Shown here: positions 26,670 through 34,786 of the stretch, one piece after another
Layout: each line of letters begins with the position of its first letter
How positions within the stretch are numbered: the stretch's first letter is position 1
Assembly (NCBI GenBank): GCA_046704385.1
Contig: JBJKSB010000083.1
Location: 1-40,430 of the forward strand
DNA length: 40,430 nt
Direction: 5' to 3'
DNA from: GH45 sp046704385
GTDB lineage: Bacteria; Bacteroidota; Bacteroidia; Bacteroidales; SZUA-534
Translations under genes and position numbers: made by a program
Notes under the pieces: generated by a model
What the model was told of the DNA's origin: nothing
Database searches by the model: none
What the model saw: the letters and a program-made list of their open reading frames with translations, nothing else

Positions 26670-26825
26670 ATGATAGTTAAGAGCGCATTATTATTTTTAA
26701 GGATTATTGATTTTTTTTGGGACACTTATGAGTTAGTGTCGGGTTGGATAAGCAACGTTGAAAGTGAAACCGTAATTTCAACCCCCCGGGTTGAATCTCC
26801 CAAGCCTTCATATTTAGTTCAATAA
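26670..26825 (+). other. Candidate leaderless small ORF or structured leader RNA
   Basis: An ATG at 26670 coincides with the predicted transcription start and opens a 51-codon frame with a hydrophobic N-terminus (MIVKSALLFLRIIDFF) and a polar Pro/Ser-rich end. The same stretch folds into hairpins: GACACT/AGTGTC (26721-26740), then TTTCAAC (26776-26782) that can pair either with GTTGAAA upstream (26757-26763) or, as TCAACCC, with GGGTTGA downstream (26788-26794). Those two structures exclude each other. It could be a small protein, a porE leader or a small RNA; the sequence does not decide. The rest of the 26467-26942 gap shows no gene. Confidence 0.35.
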
Positions 26826-26857
26826 AAACTTATCAGTTTATACTATTTTGGCAATTC

Positions 26858-26872
26858 AATAGTTAAACTATT
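26858..26872. promoter_or_regulatory. 15-bp palindrome upstream of porE
   Basis: AATAGTT-A-AACTATT is a perfect 7-bp inverted repeat around one base, 70 bp before the porE start. A weak TATTTTCG -7-like element lies a few tens of bases downstream, so a regulator site is possible. Confidence 0.3.
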
Positions 26873-26942
26873 TGGATGATATATGTTTTATGCATTCATT
26901 TAATTTATTTATTTTCGCATATCATTAATTTTTGATTGAATC

Positions 26943-28961
26943 ATGCCAAATCCTTTGTTACGAAATAGACTGGTACGTAAGTTACTACTTTTACTTCCCC
27001 TGTTTTTTATTGGTTTTTTTGTATCAGCCCAGAAAAATGTAACTGGAAAAGCGGATATTGCCTTTAAAACAGGGAGATATTACGAAGCCATAGATTTGTA
27101 TAAATATGCCTATGCCAAAGCCAAGGATAAAGACCAAAAATCAGAGATAACTTTTATGACAGCGGAATGTTATCGTATGATTCATGATGATAAACATGCT
27201 GAACTTTGGTATAATAAAGCAATCAGGAAAAAATATGCTAATCCGGTGGCCATTTTATATTATGCCGATGCCCTTAGGGCAAATGGTGACTATGAGGAGG
27301 CGCTGACACAATACAAAAGTTATAAAGAGCTGGTACCTGACGATACCCGGGTTGATAAAGGAATTGCCTCGTGTGAATTATCCATTGAATGGATGGCAAA
27401 TCCAACACGATACAAGGTTGAGAATATGCAGTATTTTAACTCCCGACAATCGGATTACGGACCGGCCTATGGCAAGGACGATTATAAACTGGTATTATTC
27501 ACTTCATCACGCGAAGGAGCTACAGGTAATACTACCAGTGATGTAACCGGTGAATATTATAGCGATATTTTTAAAACCCGGGTCGACCGGAAAGGGAAAT
27601 GGAGTGAGCCGGTTCCGCTGGGTGATCAGGTAAATACCGAATATGACGAAGGTGCTCCATCAACCAACGAAAAGGGCAATACTCTTTATTTTACCAGTTT
27701 TCGCCAGGATAAAGACGGAAATATGGTATGTAAGATATTTGAATCAAAGAAGGAAGGTATTGAATATGGCAAAGCCGAACCATTGTCTTTGGTTGCTGAT
27801 ACTATCACAGTCGGGCATCCTGCCATTAGTGATGATGAATTGACTTTGCTGTTTTCGGCCGATATGAAAGGAGGCAAAGGCGGAAAAGATATCTGGAAAG
27901 TTACCCGTACTTCACCTTCTGCTGAATGGGGGGCACCGGTAAATATGGGCGATCAGATAAATACTTCGGGTGATGAGGTGTTTCCTTATATACATCCGGA
28001 CGGAACGTTGTATTTTTCATCAGACGGGCTGCCGGGTATGGGAGGATTGGATGTTTTTATGGCAACACAGAATTCTGATGGAACCTGGAAAGTTGAAAAT
28101 ATGAAATACCCGTTTAATTCTCCGGCTGATGATTTTGGCGTGGTTTTCGAAAAAGAAAAAGAACGGGGATATTTATCATCGAACAGGCCTGGTGGTAAAG
28201 GTAGTGACGATATTTACCAGTTTTCGCTTCCACCTATTTCGTTCGACCTTATTGGAAGAGTGTTAAACCAAAAAACAGAAGATATTATCGCCGGAGCTGA
28301 TGTTACCTTAATTGGAAGTGACGGCACCAATCTTTCCAAAAAAACTGAAAATGACGGAACTTTTACTTTTAAACTGGCTCCGAATACCGATTACAGGATT
28401 TTAGCCCGTCGTGGAGGTTTCCTGAACTCGAAAGATAAACAAACCACCAAGGGCCTTACTGCAAGTAAAGAATTCAGGGTTGATATATTCATGTCGCCCG
28501 ATGATGCCCGTATTGATTTACCGGGTATTCAATATGAATTCGGAAGGTGGGAGTTATTGCCACAATCGGTAGTATCGCTGGAGCAACTGGTTGAGATATT
28601 AAATGACAACCCGAATATTACCATTGAAATTGGTGCACATACTGACTACGTTGGTAGTGATGAAGCTAACCTGGAACTATCGAAGAAAAGGGCACAATCG
28701 GTGGTTGATTTTCTTATAAAATATGGTGTCGATCCTGACAGATTAACTTCAAAAGGTTATGGTGAAACTATGCCTAAAGAAATTGATAAATCAATTGCAA
28801 AGAAATACGATTTCCTAAAAGTAGGCGATATTCTGACACAGGCATTTATTGATGCTTTGCCTACGGAAGAAGAGCGGGAAATCTGTCAGCAGATTAACAG
28901 GAGAACAGACTTTGGATTAACAGGCCGGGATTTTGTTCCGAAAATCAGACGTAAAAAATAA
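26943..28961 (+). CDS. porE: PorE-like OmpA family protein (TPR, propeller, CRD, OmpA_C)
   Basis: This 672-aa envelope protein has a signal peptide (LLLLLPLFFIGFFVSAQ) and a domain order matching T9SS component PorE: TPRs (about 32-150), PD40/WD40-like propeller blades (about 160-430; repeated LYFTSFRQDKDGN, LYFSSDGLPGMGGLDVF, YLSSNRPGGKGSDDIY), a carboxypeptidase-regulatory beta sandwich (about 435-520) and a C-terminal OmpA peptidoglycan-binding domain (IEIGAHTDYVGSDEANLELS, SKGYGE). PorE is thought to link the outer-membrane T9SS ring to peptidoglycan. Bacteroidota also carry paralogues with the same domains next to porP/sprF genes; no porP is adjacent here, so orthology to PorE is probable, not proven. 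A bidirectional terminator follows at once. Confidence 0.75.
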   Translation: MPNPLLRNRLVRKLLLLLPLFFIGFFVSAQKNVTGKADIAFKTGRYYEAIDLYKYAYAKAKDKDQKSEITFMTAECYRMIHDDKHAELWYNKAIRKKYANPVAILYYADALRANGDYEEALTQYKSYKELVPDDTRVDKGIASCELSIEWMANPTRYKVENMQYFNSRQSDYGPAYGKDDYKLVLFTSSREGATGNTTSDVTGEYYSDIFKTRVDRKGKWSEPVPLGDQVNTEYDEGAPSTNEKGNTLYFTSFRQDKDGNMVCKIFESKKEGIEYGKAEPLSLVADTITVGHPAISDDELTLLFSADMKGGKGGKDIWKVTRTSPSAEWGAPVNMGDQINTSGDEVFPYIHPDGTLYFSSDGLPGMGGLDVFMATQNSDGTWKVENMKYPFNSPADDFGVVFEKEKERGYLSSNRPGGKGSDDIYQFSLPPISFDLIGRVLNQKTEDIIAGADVTLIGSDGTNLSKKTENDGTFTFKLAPNTDYRILARRGGFLNSKDKQTTKGLTASKEFRVDIFMSPDDARIDLPGIQYEFGRWELLPQSVVSLEQLVEILNDNPNITIEIGAHTDYVGSDEANLELSKKRAQSVVDFLIKYGVDPDRLTSKGYGETMPKEIDKSIAKKYDFLKVGDILTQAFIDALPTEEEREICQQINRRTDFGLTGRDFVPKIRRKK

Positions 28962-28970
28962 AAAAATATG

Positions 28971-28994
28971 GGGCTCGAAAAGCCCTTTATTTTT
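28971..28994 (+). terminator. Bidirectional intrinsic terminator after porE
   Basis: GGGCT (28971-28975), loop CGAAA, AGCCC (28981-28985), then TTTATTTTT. An A-rich run before the stem gives Ts on the other strand, so it can also serve the convergent FKBP gene. Confidence 0.7.
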
Positions 28995-29415
28995 ACCAGA
29001 CATTCTTGAGTTCAATATCAAATACCAGTACTTGATTAGTAGTAGGGTTACCCAGGTAACGCGGAATAAAAAGTTTTCCTTTTCCTCCTTTTCTAAAATA
29101 AGGTAATCCATATTGCCAGCCCAGCATATATCCTGATAATTGTCCCCTGACAGATGAAGATGGGCTTCTAAATACTACGCTGTCAAGGTGATAGCCCGTA
29201 CATGACACATCAATATAGCTGGCAGGAGTGGGATGAGGTCCGGTTCCTTCTTCTTCAATATAGTAATACATACCGGAATCATCCTTTATGGCGTTTATAT
29301 TCGTTTTTGCCAGGTATTCACGTATCAATTCGTCGTCAATCTCGTAAATTGTCTTCTGTTGTTTACAACCATTCAGTGCAAAAACCACCAAAAAAAGGAA
29401 CCAAATTTTTCTCAT
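28993..29415 (-). CDS. FKBP-like lipoprotein, degenerate peptidyl-prolyl isomerase
   Basis: This 140-aa lipoprotein has the signal MRKIWFLFLVVFALNGC (lipobox LNGC, Cys17). It aligns with the FKBP lipoprotein encoded about 2.3 kb to the right: DDSGMYYYIEEEGTG, then VSCTGYHLDSVVF, GWQYGLPYFRKGGKGKLFIP and the end VLVFDIEL. Key FKBP pocket positions have changed. DGTVFD is reduced to DSVVFRS, and the YG-containing flap (usually LAYG or LGYG) is shortened to LGNPTT. Isomerase activity is therefore doubtful; a chaperone-like or structural role is possible. It is convergent with porE, sharing a terminator. Confidence 0.75.
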   Translation of the reverse strand: MRKIWFLFLVVFALNGCKQQKTIYEIDDELIREYLAKTNINAIKDDSGMYYYIEEEGTGPHPTPASYIDVSCTGYHLDSVVFRSPSSSVRGQLSGYMLGWQYGLPYFRKGGKGKLFIPRYLGNPTTNQVLVFDIELKNVW

Positions 29416-29490
29416 CTTCTTTATATTAATTTCGCGACTAAATTATAATGAATAATTGAAGACACAAAACCGGCTTTTTGGCCAAAGTAT

Positions 29491-29523
29491 TTTGTTCTAA
29501 AATCAGGTTAATAACTATCTTTG
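29491..29523 (+). promoter_or_regulatory. Promoter for tpx
   Basis: TTTG (29491-29494), a 21-bp spacer and TATCTTTG (29516-29523) match the Bacteroidota consensus, giving a leader of about 50 bases before the ATG at 29579. Confidence 0.65.
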
Positions 29524-29578
29524 AGAACAACTTTATTGTTAGTACGTTTTAAATGGTGTAATTTAAAAAATTTGTACA

Positions 29579-30088
29579 ATGACCACAATTACATTAAAAG
29601 GAGATCAGGTAAAAACCCTGGGCAGTTTGCCTCAGGTGGGTGAGTTATTACCCGATTTTGAACTGGTGAAAAATAATTTGGGAAAAACAACATTAAAAGA
29701 TTACAAGGGTTTTAACCTGGTATTAAACATTTTTCCCAGTCTTGATACCGGAACCTGTGCCGCATCGGTACGTCGGTTTAATAAGGAGGCGGCTAATTTT
29801 AAAAATACCAAAGTGCTTTGCATATCACGCGATCTGCCTTTTGCTCAAAAACGATTTTGTGGGGCAGAAGGAATCGAAAATGTGGAAACTCTTTCCGATT
29901 TTCAAACCGGCAAGTTTGGAAAAGATTATAATCTGGAAATGATTAGCGGATCGTTGGCGCATCTGCATTCCAGGGTTGTAATAGTTGCCGATAAGGAAGG
30001 ACAGGTGGTTTATACCGAGCAGGTTCCGGAAATTACATCGGAACCAAACTATGATAAAGCCATTGCCGCTGTTGAGAAATTAAAGTAA
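29579..30088 (+). CDS. tpx: Thiol peroxidase (atypical 2-Cys peroxiredoxin)
   Basis: This 169-aa cytoplasmic or periplasmic peroxidase reduces hydroperoxides using thioredoxin. The peroxidatic Cys60 is in the DTGTCAASVR motif and the resolving Cys94 in RFCGAEG. These are the same spacing and almost the same positions as Cys61/Cys95 of the E. coli enzyme. The N-terminal TLKGDQVKTLGSLPQVGE and the C-terminal half fit the family over its whole length. No signal peptide is seen. It has its own promoter and terminator, so it is a single-gene unit. Confidence 0.95.
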   Translation: MTTITLKGDQVKTLGSLPQVGELLPDFELVKNNLGKTTLKDYKGFNLVLNIFPSLDTGTCAASVRRFNKEAANFKNTKVLCISRDLPFAQKRFCGAEGIENVETLSDFQTGKFGKDYNLEMISGSLAHLHSRVVIVADKEGQVVYTEQVPEITSEPNYDKAIAAVEKLK

Positions 30089-30106
30089 GATTTTAGTGAC
30101 AAGAAG

Positions 30107-30143
30107 GGTGAATTCTATTCAAACAATAAAATTCACCTTTTTT
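30107..30143 (+). terminator. Intrinsic terminator after tpx
   Basis: GGTGAATT (30107-30114) pairs with AATTCACC (30130-30137), followed by TTTTTT to 30143. Confidence 0.75.
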
Positions 30144-30222
30144 ATAATTATATCCCTTGATTTAGTACAAAAAAATCTAAGAAGTGAAGACCTAATCCAG
30201 ACTGCATTATAAGCGAAAATAT

Positions 30223-30720
30223 CTATTTAATTATCTTATAATACCCGACACGACCTTCATCTTTCATAATATCCCAAATCAGCCCGCCATTTAACCATAC
30301 TTTACGCAGGAATTGGTATTCAGGTTTTTCCGGCATCCTGTAATAAGTGGCTCTTAATGTATCAATATCATCTTTGCTCCATGCAATTAAGGTATTACAA
30401 GTGTCCTTATAATTATTTAAGACTACATCTGCACGATATTCATTTTCGGCTTTAAAAATTAAAACATTCCTTGGATTGTCTCTTAGCGGATAATATATCT
30501 CCACCATTTTTCCATACTGTTCATAATATAATTTGATTTCGTCTATATTCAAATGCCCTTCTGTCAAAGGGTCCAATAAATCCTCGCCTGCTGAATTAAA
30601 TACCGAGAGATCAATAAAGCGAGTATCATTTAACCCCCCTTGTTTATTATTTACCTCTTGTTTTTTGCATCCCATAAGTGCAATAATAGCTAAAACAATT
30701 ACTTTCTTATTCATTTCCAT
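30223..30720 (-). CDS. Small lipoprotein downstream of a decayed C10 peptidase
   Basis: This 165-aa lipoprotein has lipobox LMGC (signal MNKKVIVLAIIALMGC if the second ATG, at 30714, is used; the first ATG is at 30720). The mature part contains LSVFNSAGEDLLDP, a pattern I associate with small Bacteroidota lipoproteins of unknown function, and ends WLNGGLIWDI. It starts 5 bases after the stop of the C10 peptidase remnant, so the two were one operon. In Bacteroides, C10 proteases are encoded with small lipoprotein inhibitors, so an inhibitor or partner role is a reasonable but untested idea. The reading frame is intact although the peptidase is broken. Confidence 0.65.
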   Translation of the reverse strand: MEMNKKVIVLAIIALMGCKKQEVNNKQGGLNDTRFIDLSVFNSAGEDLLDPLTEGHLNIDEIKLYYEQYGKMVEIYYPLRDNPRNVLIFKAENEYRADVVLNNYKDTCNTLIAWSKDDIDTLRATYYRMPEKPEYQFLRKVWLNGGLIWDIMKDEGRVGYYKIIK

Positions 30721-30725
30721 AAGTT

Positions 30726-31350
30726 TTAAAGATTAGGTATAATATCACAAATCATTTTCTTATTATAGTTTAAATTATTACCACCTGGGCTAAAATTGTC
30801 TAGGGTAAACCACCCATTATACTCTCCATCTCTTATTCCCCAATTCATATGAAGATATTTGTATTCAATACCAGTACAATCGTCAAAATAATAGTTGTCT
30901 TTAAGGTACCTATCACAAACCCACATGTGACAAACGTTTCCAGCCGCATCATCAATCCATAATTTTATTCCGTTGGCATTTGAAATTTCATTAAGATCAA
31001 AATTATTATTTAAGGAATAAGCCAAAATTGGAGGTGTTCTTTTATCGGCAGATAATATTACAAAGCCCCCTTCAGTATAATTAATATATACAAAGAAGTT
31101 TTACTGTTATTGCCTTTAAATTCATCAATTTTCTTAATGGCCTTTGAGGTTATATTTGCATTTTTTCTATTTGTGCTGCTTTTTGAATCTTCCAATGAAA
31201 ATATTAATCCAACTTTATTTGCAGTTTGAAGATCAACGAAATTCTCATCTGTAACAGATGTACTATTTGCCTTTTCGTCCTCTTTTTGACAAGAAGGACT
31301 AAAAACCAAAACTGCAACTAATGCAATTACACTAATTAGTATTTTTTCAT
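30726..31350 (-). pseudogene. C10 (streptopain/SpeB-type) cysteine peptidase remnant
   Basis: Three lesions are visible. (1) ATGAAAAAATACTA at 31350 lacks one A: with it the frame reads MKKILISVIALVAVLVFSPSC, a perfect lipoprotein signal; without it the ATG frame stops at codon 5. (2) Near 31085 the propeptide frame shifts: ...SKTSLYI runs out of frame, while the next frame continues NYTEGGFVILSADKRTPPIL, AYSL, the classic C10 propeptide/GGFVIxSAD motif. (3) The chain then jumps from the propeptide end (GIKLWIDDAAG) straight to the C-terminal catalytic-His region (VCHMWVCDRY, YLHMNWG, YNGWFTLDNF, YNKKM), so about 200 residues including the catalytic Cys are gone. Two short frames covering its halves should not be read as genes. 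A 1-nt sequencing error could explain a lesion, not all three. Confidence 0.8.
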
Positions 31351-31667
31351 AATTTTGAAATGTTTTAAGCGGGATGGTACTTGCAAATTTCGGTAAATCG
31401 TTTTCGAAGAACAGAAACCGGATGTAAGCTGCCATCCTGTTTTGATTAATACTGTAAAAATTTTACGTTAAAATAAATTGCCGGCCAATTAATTATTATC
31501 AAAAGAAAAAAAAACGATGCAACACAAGTTGTTCTTTAACATAAATAATACTGAAAAGTCCTTATCTATTGGTTTGTACCCCAAAATTTGCCGAGCAAAC
31601 AACGGATGTCATAAAAAAATCCGACATGCATCGGATTTAAATAAAGAAATATAATTTGATAATTCTA
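31351..31667. other. Gene-free stretch between the C10 remnant and the FKBP gene
   Basis: This roughly 315-bp stretch holds the presumed upstream region of the C10 remnant and the terminator listed separately. Beyond that I see nothing recognisable. The frame that would extend the C10 propeptide upstream to 31435 is chance. Confidence 0.5.
31612..31638 (-). terminator. Intrinsic terminator after the second FKBP gene
   Basis: On the minus strand AAATCCGA (31638-31631), loop TGCATG, TCGGATTT (31624-31617) followed by more Ts to 31613. It is 30 bases past the FKBP stop. Confidence 0.75.
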
Positions 31668-32159
31668 TCAATCTACCTTAACCAATTCTATCTCGAAAAT
31701 TAATACAGAATTAGCCGGAATATTCCCAACTTTGTAGTTTCCATACCCCAAATATGAGGGAATAAATAGTGTTATTTTACCCCCTTCTGAAACTAATGGG
31801 ATGCCGATTTTCCAACCTTCAATCAGCTGGTTAATATAAAAATTTGCCGGCGAACCTTTAGTATCTTCAAAAACAGTTCCATCGGTCAAATATCCTTTGT
31901 AGTTAACTTTAACTAATGAATTGCTTCCGGGATATTTCCCGTTCCCTTCTTCTGTAATAATATAATATAATCCTGAGTTATCTTTTTGGGCGGTAAGCGA
32001 ATGGGCCTGCAAATATGAAAGTATAATGGAATCATCAATGGCAAGCTGTTCTGCCTGCGCAGCGTCAGTGGCTGAAAGCAAATCTTTTTGACAACTACTT
32101 AATACCCCGATAGTTACCAGTATAACACCTCCAATAATCCAATTTAAAAATAGCTTCAT
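31668..32159 (-). CDS. FKBP-type peptidyl-prolyl cis-trans isomerase lipoprotein
   Basis: With the ATG at 32159 the product is 163 aa with lipobox LSSC (signal MKLFLNWIIGGVILVTIGVL); an in-frame ATG at 32180 would add seven residues. A helical dimerisation-like segment (about 30-55) leads into a well-preserved FKBP domain: VKVNYKGYLTDGTVFEDT, QLIEGWKIGIPL, GGKITLFIPSYLGYG, NIPANSVLIFEIELVKV. These carry the usual pocket residues (Tyr, the DGTVF pair, Trp of EGW, Tyr of YG). It would act as a folding catalyst in the envelope. It is a paralogue of the degenerate FKBP gene at 28993-29415. Confidence 0.87.
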   Translation of the reverse strand: MKLFLNWIIGGVILVTIGVLSSCQKDLLSATDAAQAEQLAIDDSIILSYLQAHSLTAQKDNSGLYYIITEEGNGKYPGSNSLVKVNYKGYLTDGTVFEDTKGSPANFYINQLIEGWKIGIPLVSEGGKITLFIPSYLGYGNYKVGNIPANSVLIFEIELVKVD

Positions 32160-32301
32160 TGTATTTGATTTATTAAACATCCTTATAAACGGCTACAAAG
32201 TAAATCAAATATTATCGAATTTGCCAGATAATATTTTTCTCAGTAAGCTAAGAACGAAATTGAAATGATTCATTTTAAAGATTATTATTACATTTTCACT
32301 G

Positions 32302-32333
32302 TTAGTTTTTCACAACGATTTTATCTATTTTTG
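32302..32333 (+). promoter_or_regulatory. Promoter for purM
   Basis: TTAG (32302-32305), a 20-bp spacer and TATTTTTG (32326-32333). The -7 box is perfect; the -33 has one mismatch. It implies a leader of about 130 bases before the ATG, in which I recognise no riboswitch. Confidence 0.5.
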
Positions 32334-32468
32334 CGCCTTGAAATCGTGACCCGCGAGTTTTAAACATTTTAAAGGGTTAGCGGTTAATTTTGAGTTGTTT
32401 AGCCAGTAATAAATTTAAAAGTAACATTTTATACTTTTCAATTTAGATAAACAGAAAAACAAAATATT

Positions 32469-33638
32469 ATGGAAACCAATTCGCGTTACGATGCAAGGGG
32501 GGTATCAGCTTCAAAGGAGGATGTACATAACGCCATTAAAAATCTCGATAAGGGGATTTTTCCAAATGCTTTTTGCAAAGTAATTCCCGATTATTTGGGT
32601 GGCGATGAAGAATACTGCAATATTATGCATGCAGATGGTGCCGGAACAAAATCGTCGTTGGCCTATATATATTGGAAGGAAACCGGTGATTTATCAGTTT
32701 GGAAAGGAATTGCCCAGGATGCCATCATCATGAATATTGATGACTTGCTTTGTGTGGGAATTACAGACAACATTCTGGTGAGCTCTACCATTGGCCGGAA
32801 TAAACAATTGATACCGGGCGAGGTGATATCGGCAATTATCAGCGGTACCGAAGAAGTTTTAGCCGGATTGCGAAACTTGGGTGTAAATACCATTTTTACC
32901 GGAGGAGAAACAGCCGACGTGGGTGATTTGGTGCGCACCATTATTGTTGATTCTACCGTAACCGCAAGGGCAAAACGATCACAAATAATTGACAATACCA
33001 AAATAAAACCGGGAGATGTGATCGTCGGTCTGGCCTCGTTTGGACAGGCAACTTACGAAACACAATATAATGGGGGAATGGGTAGCAACGGATTAACATC
33101 AGCACGTCACGATGTTTTTCATAATTACCTCGCGACCAAATATCCCGAAAGTTATGATAATGCGATACTTGGAGAACTCGTTTATGCAGGAAATTATAAG
33201 TTAACAAATTATCTTTCGAACCTGGGTATTGATGCCGGGCAATTGGTGCTTTCACCAACCCGGACTTATGCTCCGGTTGTGGCAAAGGTTTTAAAAAACA
33301 ACTTTGATGCGGTGCATGGAATGATTCATTGTTCCGGCGGGGCTCAAACCAAAGTAATGAATTTTGTAAACGGTGTACATGTTATAAAAGATAACTTATT
33401 CGATGTACCCCCTTTGTTCAGGATTATTCAGGAAGAATCCGGGACTCAATGGAAAGAAATGTATAAAGTATTTAATATGGGACATCGTTTTGAGTTTTAT
33501 GTTCCCGAATCGGCTGCTGCGGCAATTATTGATACAGCCAAAAGTTTTAATATCGAAGCCCGGATTGTCGGAAGGGTTAAAAAAGCTCAGGAGAATAAAT
33601 TAACCATTAAAAGCGAATTTGGAAAATTCGAATATTGA
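32469..33638 (+). CDS. purM: Phosphoribosylformylglycinamidine cyclo-ligase (AIR synthase), Bacteroidota type
   Basis: This 389-aa PurM-fold protein has the N-terminal RYDARGVSASKEDVHNAIKN and the ATP/substrate segments HADGAGTKSSLAYIYW, DIDDLLCVG-type (MNIDDLLCVG), FTGGETADVGDLVRTIIVD and GLASFGQATYE. It is the longer Bacteroidota form of AIR synthase, which closes the imidazole ring in purine synthesis. The C-terminal half keeps MIHCSGGAQTK and MGHRFEFYVP. Canonical E. coli PurM is about 345 aa, so some databases call this form AIR synthase-related; the purine role is a family-level inference. It is 24 bp upstream of prfA, so co-transcription is likely. Confidence 0.88.
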   Translation: METNSRYDARGVSASKEDVHNAIKNLDKGIFPNAFCKVIPDYLGGDEEYCNIMHADGAGTKSSLAYIYWKETGDLSVWKGIAQDAIIMNIDDLLCVGITDNILVSSTIGRNKQLIPGEVISAIISGTEEVLAGLRNLGVNTIFTGGETADVGDLVRTIIVDSTVTARAKRSQIIDNTKIKPGDVIVGLASFGQATYETQYNGGMGSNGLTSARHDVFHNYLATKYPESYDNAILGELVYAGNYKLTNYLSNLGIDAGQLVLSPTRTYAPVVAKVLKNNFDAVHGMIHCSGGAQTKVMNFVNGVHVIKDNLFDVPPLFRIIQEESGTQWKEMYKVFNMGHRFEFYVPESAAAAIIDTAKSFNIEARIVGRVKKAQENKLTIKSEFGKFEY

Positions 33639-33662
33639 TTTTTAGGTACAGGAGGATATTTT

Positions 33663-34748
33663 ATGGCCAGTAATATGATTTTAGAAAGGCTTGAGGGAGT
33701 AAAGCATCGTTTTGAGGAGATTGGGCAGCAATTGACCGACCCCGCAGTAATGAGCGATGTAAAGCGATTTGTAAAGCTTAATAAGGAATATAAAAACCTG
33801 GAGCCGCTTATTGAGGCTCATGATAAGTTTAAAAATATACTCAGTAATATTGTCGATGCTCGCGAAATTCTTAATAAAGAAAAAGATGAGGAAATGCGCG
33901 AGATGGCAAAAATGGAACTCGAAGAACTCGAAAACCAGGTTGAACCTCTGGAAAACGAAATAAAGCTATTGTTATTACCAGCTGATCCTGAGGATGATAA
34001 AAATGCTATTCTTGAAGTTCGTGCCGGGACCGGAGGTGATGAGGCCAGTATTTTTGCTGGTGATCTTTTCCGTATGTACTCGAAGTTTTGTGAGGCTAGG
34101 GGATGGAAAATGGAAGTTACGCATATGAGTGAAGGTACATCGGGTGGATACAAGGAAATTGTGGCCAATATTTCAGGAACAGGTGTTTATGGTATCATGA
34201 AATATGAATCGGGAGTCCACCGGGTGCAGCGGGTACCACAAACTGAAACCCAGGGCCGCGTGCATACTTCGGCGGCTACAGTGGCTGTTTTACCCGAAGC
34301 TGAAGATTTTGACGTTGAACTCAAAACCGAAGACATTAAAAGGGATGAATACTGTTCATCGGGTCCTGGTGGACAATCTGTAAATACAACCTATTCGGCC
34401 ATCAGGCTAACCCACATTCCGACAGGAATTGTGGTTACCTGCCAGGATCAAAAATCGAAGTTGAAAAACCTCGACAAGGCCATGAAGGAGTTAAAAACCC
34501 GATTGTATAATCTTGAATATCAAAAATATATTGATGAAATTTCATCCAAAAGGAAAACCATGGTATCATCAGGTGACCGTTCGGCGAAAATCCGGACTTA
34601 CAACTGGCCACAAGGCAGGGTTACCGATCACCGGATAAACCTTACCATGTACAATCTTTCTGCAATAATTGATGGCGATATTGGCGAAATTATCGAAAAA
34701 CTACAGGTAGCTGAGAATGCAGAGAGACTTAAAGTGGCTGAAATTTAA
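33663..34748 (+). CDS. prfA: Peptide chain release factor 1
   Basis: This 361-aa RF1 terminates translation at UAA and UAG. It has the peptidyl-hydrolysis motif GGQ in SSGPGGQSVNTTYSAIRLTH, the RVHTSAATVAVLPE strand, and the stop-codon-reading PxT tripeptide present as PQT in RVPQTETQG (E. coli has PAT). The N-terminal coiled-coil domain (about 1-105) and C-terminal SGDRSAKIRTYNWPQGRVTDHR match RF1 rather than RF2, and no programmed frameshift is seen. It lies between purM and pyrF. Confidence 0.96.
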   Translation: MASNMILERLEGVKHRFEEIGQQLTDPAVMSDVKRFVKLNKEYKNLEPLIEAHDKFKNILSNIVDAREILNKEKDEEMREMAKMELEELENQVEPLENEIKLLLLPADPEDDKNAILEVRAGTGGDEASIFAGDLFRMYSKFCEARGWKMEVTHMSEGTSGGYKEIVANISGTGVYGIMKYESGVHRVQRVPQTETQGRVHTSAATVAVLPEAEDFDVELKTEDIKRDEYCSSGPGGQSVNTTYSAIRLTHIPTGIVVTCQDQKSKLKNLDKAMKELKTRLYNLEYQKYIDEISSKRKTMVSSGDRSAKIRTYNWPQGRVTDHRINLTMYNLSAIIDGDIGEIIEKLQVAENAERLKVAEI

Positions 34749-34786
34749 TAATAGCTACTTAGTGGCAGGCCTCGAAGTTCCGATTT

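Noticed and set aside
31058..31435. Open frame of 125 codons on the minus strand, and its partner at 30726-31025
   Set aside because: They are the two halves of the frameshifted C10 peptidase; the first 28 codons of the longer frame lie upstream of the true ATG and look like chance.
32334..32468. Purine riboswitch in the purM leader
   Set aside because: The leader is long (about 130 bases) but shows no purine-aptamer loop motifs or terminator hairpin.
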